Assembly: GCA_034431315.1 (NCBI GenBank)
Contig: DAOUDK010000044.1
Span: forward strand, 1-64,000
Source of the DNA: JAUWOY01 sp034431315
GTDB lineage: Bacteria; Chloroflexota; Anaerolineae; VGOG01
DNA length: 64,000 bases
Direction of reading: 5' to 3'
The translations under genes and the position numbers were made by a program. Positions 8,218 to 15,935 of the stretch are shown piece by piece (position 1 is the stretch's first letter; each line of letters begins with the position of its first letter). The notes beneath the pieces were generated by a model that made no database searches, had not been told where the DNA came from, and worked only from the letters and a program-made list of their open reading frames with translations.

Positions 8218-10073
8218 TACTCCAACAAAGTAGTGACCCATCCGATGCCCAGTTCGTACAGCTTGGCAGCGCGAGGCACTCCTGTGACTGGATCCCAGCC
8301 CATCATCTCGTAGTAGAGGGGTAGCGCGGCCTCCACAGCCGCGGGGTCTATCGGCGCGCCTGGGCCGAGGGGCTCTGCCATGCGAGGCGGCAGGCGGTCG
8401 TCGGTGGGGGTGAAGCCCTGCCGCACGTTGAAGGCGCGGGCCATCGTCACCAGCCGCTCGGCGGCCTTCCATAGCTCCCAGACATTGGTGTCCCAGCCAG
8501 TCACGGCCCGCACTGCTTCCACCACCTGGTCGTTTCGATAGGGCAAGAAATTGCACAAGCCCAGGCAGTTGTCCAGGTGGGGGCGCAGGCCGCCATAGAT
8601 GATGGCCCGCACTTTTTCTGGGCCAAGCCAGGTGGGAGGCATCGGCTCTAGTACGCCCAGATTGCGGACGCTGTCCATGCCCGCCTCATGCTCGTAGTTG
8701 GTGTCAAAGGCGCTGTGACAGTGATCGGCGCCGGTGTAGGAGACAGCGTAGCCCAGCCCCAGGCCGTGCTGGATGCGGGGATCGTGGTAGGGCAACTCCT
8801 GCCCTTTGACGTGGACGGCGAACCGTTCCGCGCCCCCGCCGATTCGCTCCGCGGCTCGTTTGCTCCCCTCCGCCAGCAGGTCGCCGATGCCCTGGCGAGC
8901 GGCGATCAACTCCAGCAGTTGTAGCATGGCCTCCGCGTTGCCAAAGCGCAGATCCAGCCCGCCGGTATCCTCCGCCGTCAGCAGCCCTTCCTCGAAACAT
9001 TCCATGGCAAAGGCGATCGTCCCTCCGGCTGAGATGCTGTCCAGCCCCAGGGCGTTGCACCGCTCGCTGGCTTTGGTTACGGCGTAGACGTCGGTCACGC
9101 CGCAGTTGGAGCCCAGGCCAGTGGCGGTTTCATATTCCGGGCCGCCGTAAGCCGGGTCCACTGGGTACGGCTCGTCCAGAGCAGCGACTTTCTTGCAACT
9201 GATGACGCAGGCGTAGCAGCTCTCCATGCGGACGACGACGTGCTCGGCCAGGCCCTCGCGTCCCAGGACGTCGGCGCCGTCCAGGTGGCCGTCGCGGAAG
9301 TTGTGCACGGGCAATGCGCTGTCCTGGTTGTAGGGGACGGTGCTGACGCCGGTTCCAAGGTCGGGGAATTGGCCCATCAGATCGCGGTAGTTATCTCGCA
9401 TCCAGCGAGCCAGCGCGCCAACTTGAGCGGGATCGGCCAGGGGGAGCTTGCCGGCGCCTCGGACGGCGACGGCTTTCAGCTTCTTGGAGCCCATCACCGC
9501 GCCCAGGCCAGTGCGTCCAGCCGCGTGCTTCAGATCGGCCAGGATGGCGGCGTAGCGAACCAGCTTCTCGCCCGCTGGGCCACAGAGGGCGATACGAGCC
9601 CGCTTCTCGCCCAGTTCTTCTCGGATGGCAGTGTGGGCCGCTTTGTTCTCCAGTCCCCACAGGTGGGCGGCATCCCGCAGCTCTGCTTCGCCATCGTGCA
9701 CCCAGAGGTAGACGGGCGACGCGGCCTGCCCTTTGACGATGATGGCGTCGAAGCCGGCCGCTTTCAGTTCCGCTCCCCAGAATCCTCCCACCTCCGACTC
9801 ACCCATCGCGCCGGTGAGGGGCGACCGCGCGCCGATGGCGTTGCGTCCGCTGCCGGCCAGCGGCGCGCCGGTGAGCGGCCCACAGGCGAAGATGAGCTTG
9901 TTCTCCGGCCCCAAGGGGTCAGTGTCTGGGGGTACTTCTTTCAACAGATAGTAGGCGACGAATCCCGCGCCGCCCAGGTAGCGGCGGTAGAAAACGTCGT
10001 CGGGTGACTCGACGGTGATTTGCCTGTCGGTCAGGTTGACGCGCAAAATGCGACGATGGTATCCGAAGGACAT
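8217..10073 (-). CDS. aor: tungsten-containing aldehyde:ferredoxin oxidoreductase
   Basis: 618-residue AOR family enzyme that oxidises aldehydes to carboxylic acids with ferredoxin, using a tungsto-bispyranopterin and a [4Fe-4S] cluster. The N-terminal domain has LRVNLT and YLGGAGF; the cluster ligands are CYACVISC (CxxCx3C, about residues 284-291) and the distal Cys in DNCLGLC near residue 500. The start at 10073 follows AGGAGG, which overlaps the rph stop region, so the two genes are one nucleotide apart and likely coupled. A longer frame to 10112 lies inside rph. Implies an anaerobic, possibly thermophilic metabolism. No dedicated ferredoxin is adjacent. Confidence 0.93.
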   Translation of the reverse strand: MSFGYHRRILRVNLTDRQITVESPDDVFYRRYLGGAGFVAYYLLKEVPPDTDPLGPENKLIFACGPLTGAPLAGSGRNAIGARSPLTGAMGESEVGGFWGAELKAAGFDAIIVKGQAASPVYLWVHDGEAELRDAAHLWGLENKAAHTAIREELGEKRARIALCGPAGEKLVRYAAILADLKHAAGRTGLGAVMGSKKLKAVAVRGAGKLPLADPAQVGALARWMRDNYRDLMGQFPDLGTGVSTVPYNQDSALPVHNFRDGHLDGADVLGREGLAEHVVVRMESCYACVISCKKVAALDEPYPVDPAYGGPEYETATGLGSNCGVTDVYAVTKASERCNALGLDSISAGGTIAFAMECFEEGLLTAEDTGGLDLRFGNAEAMLQLLELIAARQGIGDLLAEGSKRAAERIGGGAERFAVHVKGQELPYHDPRIQHGLGLGYAVSYTGADHCHSAFDTNYEHEAGMDSVRNLGVLEPMPPTWLGPEKVRAIIYGGLRPHLDNCLGLCNFLPYRNDQVVEAVRAVTGWDTNVWELWKAAERLVTMARAFNVRQGFTPTDDRLPPRMAEPLGPGAPIDPAAVEAALPLYYEMMGWDPVTGVPRAAKLYELGIGWVTTLLE

Positions 10074-10074
10074 T

Positions 10075-10791
10075 TTAGCCTCCTCTCGACAAGGCTTCAG
10101 TTTGCAGCCCAAAGATCTCCTGGATGCCTTTCTCCGCCAAATCCAGTAGCTCGTGTATGACTTCGCGGGCGAAGGGCTGGCCCTCAGCGGTGCCTTGCAC
10201 CTCCACGTATTCCCCCTTGGCGGTCATGACCACGTTGAAGTCCACTTCGGCCACGGAGTCTTCCTCGTAACAAGGATCAAGCACCGCTTGGCCATTCACC
10301 ACCCCGACGCTGACGGCGGCTACAGGCGTTCTCAGGACATCGGGGGGAAGCAGGCCGCCTCGGATGAGCTTATTCAGGGCTATGGCCAGGGCTACATAGC
10401 CGCCCGTAACCGAAGCCGCGCGGGTGCCTCCGTCGGCCTGGATGACGTCGCAATCCACGATCAGGGTACGCCAGCCTAACTTCTCCAGGTTGACGGCGGC
10501 TCGCAAGCTCCGGCCGATGAAACGGCGGATCTCCTGGGTGCGCCCCCTGAGCCCCCTGGTCTCGCGGGGAGTGCGCACGTGGGTGGAGCGGGGCAAAAGG
10601 GCGTATTCGGCCGTGACCCAACCCTGGTCGCGACTCTGCAGCCAACCTGGCACCCTTTCCTCCACAGTCACGTTGCAGATGACCCGCGTGGCGCCCATCT
10701 CGATCAGGACTGAGCCTTCGGGGTACTGCACGTAGTCCGGCGTGATGATCACCGGCCTGATCTCGTCGTTGTTCCGTCCGTCAACTCTCAT
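10075..10791 (-). CDS. rph: ribonuclease PH
   Basis: 238-residue phosphorolytic 3'-5' exoribonuclease that trims tRNA 3' ends. Characteristic segments: DGRxxDEIRP at the N-terminus, GSVLIEMGATRVIC, RGRTQEIRRFIGRSLRA (phosphate and RNA-binding Arg residues) and DCDVIQADGGTRAASVTG. The start at 10791 is preferred over a GTG at 10797 because AAGGAG then lies about 8 nt away instead of 2. Length matches the family. It shares a transcript with aor downstream. Confidence 0.96.
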   Translation of the reverse strand: MRVDGRNNDEIRPVIITPDYVQYPEGSVLIEMGATRVICNVTVEERVPGWLQSRDQGWVTAEYALLPRSTHVRTPRETRGLRGRTQEIRRFIGRSLRAAVNLEKLGWRTLIVDCDVIQADGGTRAASVTGGYVALAIALNKLIRGGLLPPDVLRTPVAAVSVGVVNGQAVLDPCYEEDSVAEVDFNVVMTAKGEYVEVQGTAEGQPFAREVIHELLDLAEKGIQEIFGLQTEALSRGG

Positions 10792-10828
10792 AGTCACTCC
10801 TTACTTTGCACTTACTTCATGCGCTCAC

Positions 10829-10902
10829 ACTGCTACCGAGGGGCATCCTCGCCCAAGAGCGGTCTGACCACGAGGCCGGGGCGAGGACGCCCCTCAATAG
10901 CA
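10829..10902. repeat. GC-rich ~80-bp dispersed element, copy A
   Basis: Segment bounded by TGCTA...TAGCA with an internal GGGGCGAGGACGCCCCT palindrome-like half and a central GGTCTGACCAC. Closely matches copies at 10920-10999 and 38645-38722. Sits in the 214-nt gap between rph and the radical SAM gene. Confidence 0.85.
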
Positions 10903-10919
10903 AGAGAAAAACTGCTAAA

Positions 10920-10999
10920 ACTGCTACCAAGGGGCGTCCCGCCCCGTCCAAGACCGGTCTGACCACAAGATCGGGGCGAGGACGCCCCTCCGTAGCAAA
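10920..10999. repeat. GC-rich ~80-bp dispersed element, copy B
   Basis: Tandem neighbour of copy A in the same orientation, separated by 17 nt. It shares the CTGCTACC left end, GGTCTGACCACAAG centre, GGGGCGAGGACGCCCCT right half and TAGCAAAA right end. It ends 6 nt from the stop codon of the radical SAM gene. Confidence 0.85.
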
Positions 11000-11005
11000 A
11001 AGGGG

Positions 11006-12277
11006 TCATCTTGGGCAGTGGGGGTCGCTGTCCGAAAAATCGCCGCCGAAGGCCATAACCACCGCCCGACACCCCTTGCAAAGCTCCAGGTAAGAACAGG
11101 CCCGGCAGGCCCCCTGCATCGTATCCTCCTGAGCTCGGAAGCGGGCGAAGACCTCCGACTCCCGCCAGGCGTGCATGAATTCGCCCTCCCCCACGTCGGA
11201 CCAGCGCACATGGCTGCACGGGAGCACCGCGCCGTCCTGGGTGATGGTGACGAACCTGCGCGCCGCCGAGCAGCCCCAGGCGCCAGCCCGGTAGAGCTCC
11301 TCAGGGGAACGGTCGGTAAGCAGAAAGGTCAGGGAGGCATCCACGGTGATGCGAGTATCCCCGGTCTTTCCCCGCAGACGACGCAGCACCCCGGCCATCG
11401 TTCGATAATCGCCCGCCGCCGGCGACTCCCGCTCCAGCCAGTCACTTTCGGTGGTCGGCGGCTTGGGGCGCAGGATGTTGACCGAGGCCGCGCCCAGGCG
11501 TTGGCCCAGCTCTATCACCGGCCCCAGCTCGGCTAGGTTGGCGCGGGTCACCAGAAAGTTGGGGCCCCATGGCAAGTCGGCTTCGCGGCAGGCCTTGATG
11601 GCGGCCATCGTGGCCTGGAAGTTGGGCCGGGTCTGGCGATTGGTGTCCTCGGTGGCCCCGTTGAGGGATATCTGCACCTGGCCCAGGCCCGCTTCTTTGA
11701 GGGCGGCGGCCACGTCACGGGTAAGGCGATTGCCGTTGGTGGTCAGGTTGGGCACGATGCCGTGCTGGCGAGTCAGGCGCACCATCTCCACGATGCGGGG
11801 ATGCAGCAGGGGCTCGCCGCCGCCCAGGGCCATCTGAAAAACCCCGACCCTCCCCGCCTCGGACACGACTTTACCGAAGAGGGAAAACGGGGCATCGGCC
11901 GCCTCGATATCGGAACCGGGTCGGGCGGAGTAGAAGCAGCCGGCGCAGGCCTGGTCGCAGCGGCCGGTGACCGAGAAGTGGATGGTCTCCGGGGCGGCCA
12001 GGGAACGAGGCGGGGCGGTGGTAGCCGGGGCAGCGTCGCGCACCGCTTCTACCCTTCCCAACGCATCATCATCGGATGGGCCGTGAACGACGAATCCCTT
12101 CTCCAGCAGGTAGCCGACGAAGAAGACGGGATAGTCGCGCAGTTCGCCCCTCAGCAGGAAGTAGAGGGCGTCCAGCCCCTCCATATCCAGCAGGGCCGTC
12201 TCCGCCGTATCCTGCTGGAACATCAGCGCGCCCTGGGGTTCGGGCCGCAGCACGGTGGCGGGTGAAAGAGTGAACAT
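11006..12277 (-). CDS. radical SAM/SPASM protein with PqqD-like N-terminal domain
   Basis: 423 residues. Residues 1-75 (VLRPEPQGALMFQQDT, GLDALYFLL) look like a PqqD/RRE peptide-binding domain. The radical SAM cluster motif is CDQACAGC near 106-113, followed by ALGGGEPL and NLTTNGNR. The C-terminal SPASM-type region has cysteines in CSAARRF, LPCSH, CRACSYLELCKGC and PHC for auxiliary clusters. This architecture is typical of peptide (RiPP) maturases and of heme-d1/AdoMet-type enzymes. Its start is 3 nt after the stop of the 270-residue partner gene, with no good ribosome-binding site of its own, so translation is probably coupled. No obvious precursor peptide is seen nearby. Substrate unknown. 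Confidence 0.88.
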   Translation of the reverse strand: MFTLSPATVLRPEPQGALMFQQDTAETALLDMEGLDALYFLLRGELRDYPVFFVGYLLEKGFVVHGPSDDDALGRVEAVRDAAPATTAPPRSLAAPETIHFSVTGRCDQACAGCFYSARPGSDIEAADAPFSLFGKVVSEAGRVGVFQMALGGGEPLLHPRIVEMVRLTRQHGIVPNLTTNGNRLTRDVAAALKEAGLGQVQISLNGATEDTNRQTRPNFQATMAAIKACREADLPWGPNFLVTRANLAELGPVIELGQRLGAASVNILRPKPPTTESDWLERESPAAGDYRTMAGVLRRLRGKTGDTRITVDASLTFLLTDRSPEELYRAGAWGCSAARRFVTITQDGAVLPCSHVRWSDVGEGEFMHAWRESEVFARFRAQEDTMQGACRACSYLELCKGCRAVVMAFGGDFSDSDPHCPR

Positions 12278-12280
12278 CGC

Positions 12281-13093
12281 TCAGGAGACCATGTGCAGGT
12301 CAACCTTGGCCCCCGCCTTCTTGGCCGCCTGTTCCAGGAGGAAGGTGTAGTAGTCGCACAGGAACTGGCCGTCCTCCATCCAGCGGCCGGTGACGGAGAA
12401 AGTGGCGTCGGGGTTGAGGCGCACCCGCAGGGAGACGTTCATGGGGCGCTCCAGGTCTTCCTGCAGCATGTCGCCCCAGCTTTCTCCCCCGAAAGGGCCG
12501 CCGAAGTCGTCCATCTGCTTCCCGGCCCCACGGGCGATGCGCCGGGCCTGTTTCTGCTCCTGGGATGAGAGCTTGCTGGCCTTCTCGAAGTTACAGCCCA
12601 GGAAGAGGACCACGCCGTCCAGGGGAATCTCGTCTTCGGAGTAGAAAACGGTCTCGTCCACCTTCTCCCCCGGAGTGAACTCGTAGTCGTAGTCGGCGTA
12701 CATTGCTTTTTGCTCTTCGGGGAGTTCGAAGTGGAAAGTGCCGGCCTCGGAGAATGCCTGGCGATGCGCGCCCGCGTAGTTGAGGATTGCCTGAATGGCT
12801 CGCACGCCGACGCGCGGGGCGCGGTAGCTCTCAGTGTCGAACTTGGCGATCTGCTTGTCCAGGTACTCCAGGGCCTCGGTCCCCAGCTTGTCCTCCTCGT
12901 GGCCCTGCTCGACGATGAACTGGCGCAAGCGCTCCAGCGGCTCCTCGAACAGCAGGTAGTAGGAGCGGACGAAGTAGCCCGAGGTCAGGAACTCCCTGAG
13001 CAAAGTTCCCAGCTCCTCCGGCTGCTTCACCTTCACTTCGTAGGCGGCCTCCGAGGAATCAATCTCGTAGCCGCTCCATCGTGCTTTCAACAT
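12281..13093 (-). CDS. hypothetical protein, partner of the radical SAM enzyme
   Basis: 270 residues, cytoplasmic-looking, rich in Glu, Asp, Tyr and Phe; no signal or membrane segment; no family recognised. The C-terminal part contains VSLRVRLNPDATFSVTGRW and a helix EQAAKKAGAKV. It has a single Cys in LGCNF and one in FLCDYY, so it is not an iron-sulfur protein. AGGAGG lies 7 nt before the ATG. It overlaps no other gene and precedes the radical SAM gene by 3 nt, so the two are surely cotranscribed. It could be the modified substrate protein, a chaperone or a separate enzyme; nothing in the sequence decides. Confidence 0.8.
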   Translation of the reverse strand: MLKARWSGYEIDSSEAAYEVKVKQPEELGTLLREFLTSGYFVRSYYLLFEEPLERLRQFIVEQGHEEDKLGTEALEYLDKQIAKFDTESYRAPRVGVRAIQAILNYAGAHRQAFSEAGTFHFELPEEQKAMYADYDYEFTPGEKVDETVFYSEDEIPLDGVVLFLGCNFEKASKLSSQEQKQARRIARGAGKQMDDFGGPFGGESWGDMLQEDLERPMNVSLRVRLNPDATFSVTGRWMEDGQFLCDYYTFLLEQAAKKAGAKVDLHMVS

Positions 13094-13110
13094 CTGTTGG
13101 CCTCCTTTTT

Positions 13111-13150
13111 TGGTCTGATGGTCGGATGGTCAGGTGGTAGGATGGTCGGG
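13111..13150. repeat. octamer tract (5 units, TGGTCGGA type)
   Basis: Five consecutive 8-bp units (TGGTCTGA, TGGTCGGA, TGGTCAGG, TGGTAGGA, TGGTCGGG) in the gap upstream of the hypothetical gene and directly beside the heptamer tract at 13166. The same octamer family, inverted, lies inside a coding region at 30099-30143. Confidence 0.85.
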
Positions 13151-13151
13151 C

Positions 13152-14423
13152 CTATCTCCTGTTTCCTTTGGACTTTGGATTTTGGATTTTGAGCTTTGAA
13201 CTTTGAGCTTCAGAGCTTCCTTGCTCCCGTATCATCTCTGCCAACGTTCTCACTCCCTCGGCCATCTGGGCTTCAGAGAGGAAGCTGAAGGGGAGGCGGA
13301 GGTTGCGCCGGCCGCCTCCCTCCGACGCCTGGGCGAAGAAGCGCGCACCTGGCGTGAAGATCACTCCCCGCTCCGTGGCCACGGCCAGCACCGCCTCGGC
13401 CTCCAGCGGCTCGGGCAGGGTCAGCCAGACGAAGAAACCGCCGGACGGGCGCGTCCAGCGTACGCCGTCGGGCATCTCCCGCCCCAGGGCTGCCAGCAGC
13501 GCGTCCCGGCGAGTCCGGTAGCGGGCCACCAACTGGGCGATGTGCGGCTCCAGCCACCCTTCCTGGCAAAAGGCGGCCACCACGTGAGCCACGAAGGGAT
13601 TGGCTCCCCCCTCGTTCCCCTTCAGCCCACAATTGACGATGCGCTGTATCACCTCCGGCTCGGCGATGATCCAGCCCAGCCGCAGCCCGGCGGCCAGGAT
13701 TTTGGAGAAGCTACCCAGCCGGATCACCCCTCGCCCTCCGGCCAGCTCAAATAGAGAGGGAGGTACTCGCCCCTCGAAGCAGAGGTCCCGATAGACGTCG
13801 TCCTCCACCAGGAGCAGCCCCCGCTCGGCGGCCAGTTCCACCAGCGCTTCCCTGCGGTCCGCCGTCAGAGTGACCCCGGCCGGGTTCTGGAAAGTGGGGA
13901 TGATGTAGAGGAAGGCCACCCGCCGCCCGATCAGGCTCAGCGCCTCCAGCCGCTCAGCCAGGGCCTCGACCACCAGCCCCTGGTCGTCAATCGGCACCTG
14001 CCTCAGCTCCACGGGGTGATCGCGCAGGGTGGCGATGGCCTCGTGGTAGCTGGGGGCTTCCAGCAGCACCACGTCGTCGGGGCGGGTGAAAAGGCGGGCT
14101 GCGGTGTCCAGCCCCTGGGCCGCGCCAGCACAGAGCATGATATTGGCCCGGGTGATGCGCAGCCCCTCGTCCTGCTCAACCTTGCCGATCAGGTAATCGA
14201 GCAGGGGGCCGTACCCCTGTTCGGGGCCATATTGCAGAGCCAGCCGGCCCCGCGCCCCGAGCGCCTGCTCGGTGGCGGCGATGATCTTCTCCACCGGCAA
14301 GAGGTCGGGGTCAGGGTGGCCGTAAACGAAAGGGAGCGCCCCCACCGGCCCGCCAGCCTGGACTCCTTCCAGTGGGTCGAAGGGCGGTGGGGATGGTTGG
14401 GGAACAGAGGCGTTGTCGGGCAT
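13152..14423 (-). CDS. PLP-dependent aminotransferase, class I/II (LysN/MocR-like)
   Basis: 423-residue fold-type I aminotransferase of the 2-aminoadipate transaminase / MocR aminotransferase-domain type. Features: YGPEQGYGPLLDYL at the N-terminus, AGAAQGLDTAARLF, TFQNPAGVTL, VEDDVYRDL and the PLP lysine in GSFSKILAAGLRLGW. There is no winged-helix DNA-binding domain, so it acts as an enzyme rather than a regulator. GGAG sits before the ATG at 14423; upstream extension to 14507 is unlikely. The last ~20 residues (after REQGSSEAQ) are coded by a heptamer repeat tract and read SSKLKIQNPKSK, so they are probably dispensable. Amino substrate unknown. Confidence 0.9.
   Translation of the reverse strand: MPDNASVPQPSPPPFDPLEGVQAGGPVGALPFVYGHPDPDLLPVEKIIAATEQALGARGRLALQYGPEQGYGPLLDYLIGKVEQDEGLRITRANIMLCAGAAQGLDTAARLFTRPDDVVLLEAPSYHEAIATLRDHPVELRQVPIDDQGLVVEALAERLEALSLIGRRVAFLYIIPTFQNPAGVTLTADRREALVELAAERGLLLVEDDVYRDLCFEGRVPPSLFELAGGRGVIRLGSFSKILAAGLRLGWIIAEPEVIQRIVNCGLKGNEGGANPFVAHVVAAFCQEGWLEPHIAQLVARYRTRRDALLAALGREMPDGVRWTRPSGGFFVWLTLPEPLEAEAVLAVATERGVIFTPGARFFAQASEGGGRRNLRLPFSFLSEAQMAEGVRTLAEMIREQGSSEAQSSKLKIQNPKSKGNRR
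13166..13213. repeat. heptamer tract at the 3' end of the aminotransferase (CTTTGAA type)
   Basis: Six to seven 7-bp units (CTTTGGA, TTTTGGA, TTTTGAG, CTTTGAA, CTTTGAG). On the sense (minus) strand they are TTCAAAG-type, which is stop-free, and code for SSKLKIQNPKSK at the C-terminus. The other strand would contain TGA. Confidence 0.93.
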
Positions 14424-14505
14424 GTTTTGTCTCCGTGATTCACTGAGAGAAGGAGCAGAGTTGCAAGGGCACAGGGGAGCAAGGTAACATGAAGGAGTAG
14501 TCGCC

Positions 14506-14575
14506 ATATAACAACGAATTGAATGGATTCAACGAATTTCACCTTTCGTTTCATCCTTTTTATTCGTTGTTATAT
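14506..14575. repeat. inverted repeat overlapping the TPR gene stop codon
   Basis: Perfect 14-bp arms 14506-14519 and 14562-14575 (ATATAACAACGAAT/ATTCGTTGTTATAT). The right arm codes for the last residues (RYNNE) of the TPR protein, and the stop codon lies just inside. A related, longer inverted repeat is at 22757-22835. Confidence 0.8.
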
Positions 14576-15933
14576 CTTTCGCTCCCCATCCACTGCTCCA
14601 GCCGTTCCCGTTCCTGCCGGGCCTGCTCGGCCATAGGTGAACTGAGCTGGCGGAAGGTGGCCTCTGCCTGGCGGATCAACTCCAGCGCCCGGGCCACGTT
14701 CCCCTCCGCCTCCTCCAACAAGGCCATCTGGGCTGTACTGGTGGCCACTCCCGCTCGGTCCCCCAGGGCCTGTTTTATTTCGAGGCTCCGCTGGTAGAAG
14801 CGGTGGGCAGCAGCGTAGTCACCCTGGGCCTGGGCCAGCAGACCCAGTTGGTGCAGCATACCAGCCTTGTTCTTTCTATCACCCAACTCCTCGAAGACGG
14901 CCAGTGCCTCTTGCCATTTGCCTCTTGCCTCGTCGTAATCCCCCTGGTCGTAGGCGATGTTGCCAAGCCCCCAGGTCGTCAATGCCACCCACGCCTGATC
15001 CTCCAGGGCCTGTGTGATTTCAAGGCTCTGCTGGTAGAAGTGGCGGGCGGCAGCATAGTCACCTTGGGCCTGGTCCAGCGTGCCCAGTTGGTGCAGGGTA
15101 CTCGCCAACCCCGCTTGGTCTTCCATGACCTGTGTGATTTCAAGGCTCTGCTGGTAGAAGCAGCGGGCAGCGGCGTAGTCACCCTGGCGCTGGGCCAGGA
15201 TACCCAGGTTGTGCAAAGCAACGGCCCGGCCTTCTTCATCGCCCGCTCTCTCGCTGATCTCCAGCGCCCTCTGCCAGTGCGCCCGCGCCTCGGCCCACTC
15301 CCCCAGGTAGTAACAGGCCTGCCCGATCTTGCGCTCCAGTTCGGCCAGGAATGCCTCATCAGGGCGCTCCTCCAGGCTGTAGTCCTCCAGCAGCCCCCGG
15401 TACAAGCTGAGTCGCCGCTCCAGGTCGCCCCGGTCCAGGTAGGTGAAAGGCTCGGCCACCGCCATCTCCACCGCTGCCAGCGGGGCCCGCTCCTGCGGGG
15501 CCCGGAAGTCGAAGACGCCGCTGCGCCAAGCCCAGAAATCGGGTGCCTGTACCCCGATCTCCCGCAGGCCGTACTCCCGCACCCAGAAGACCACGGCGTG
15601 GGGCAGCTCGGTCAGCCGCTCCCGCTGCATGTTCAGGTATCCCAGCGCCTCCGGGAACGCCTCCTCCACATCGTAGACGAAACAGGCCACTCGCCCATCG
15701 GTCTTCACCCCCTCAATCAGATCAAAGGGGTTGCGCCGCGCCGCCGTCAGGGTGAACTCCTGCACCGGCAGCGGCAACCGCTCCCGCAGTTCCCGGGCCA
15801 CCGCCTCCCGCTCAGCTACGGTGCGGTACAGGGCAAAGGCCAGCAGGCTGCGCTCCGTCTCCCGCAGGAGCAGGATCAGCCGCCGGGTCTCCAGTTCCAG
15901 GTCCAGATTCTCCAGTCGCCACCTTAGGGCCAC
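14560..15933 (-). CDS. tetratricopeptide repeat protein paired with a P-loop ATPase
   Basis: About 457 residues. Residues 1-200 form a non-TPR domain starting LRWRLENLDLELETRRL and containing VACFVYDVEEAFPE and VVFWVREYGLREI, not assigned to a family. From about 215 to 430 there are at least five TPRs with the unit GDYAAARxFYQQSLEI, three of them almost identical, so recently duplicated. The start is taken as GTG at 15933: GGAGG overlaps the ATPase stop codon 7-10 nt upstream. The final residues RYNNE come from a dispersed inverted repeat. With the upstream ATPase it looks like a STAND-type sensor/switch split in two: ATPase plus TPR ligand-binding superstructure. Confidence 0.85.
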   Translation of the reverse strand: MALRWRLENLDLELETRRLILLLRETERSLLAFALYRTVAEREAVARELRERLPLPVQEFTLTAARRNPFDLIEGVKTDGRVACFVYDVEEAFPEALGYLNMQRERLTELPHAVVFWVREYGLREIGVQAPDFWAWRSGVFDFRAPQERAPLAAVEMAVAEPFTYLDRGDLERRLSLYRGLLEDYSLEERPDEAFLAELERKIGQACYYLGEWAEARAHWQRALEISERAGDEEGRAVALHNLGILAQRQGDYAAARCFYQQSLEITQVMEDQAGLASTLHQLGTLDQAQGDYAAARHFYQQSLEITQALEDQAWVALTTWGLGNIAYDQGDYDEARGKWQEALAVFEELGDRKNKAGMLHQLGLLAQAQGDYAAAHRFYQRSLEIKQALGDRAGVATSTAQMALLEEAEGNVARALELIRQAEATFRQLSSPMAEQARQERERLEQWMGSERYNNE

Positions 15934-15935
15934 GC

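Noticed and set aside
14803..15927. 374-codon plus-strand frame
   Set aside because: Antisense to the TPR gene; its regularity mirrors the TPR repeats.
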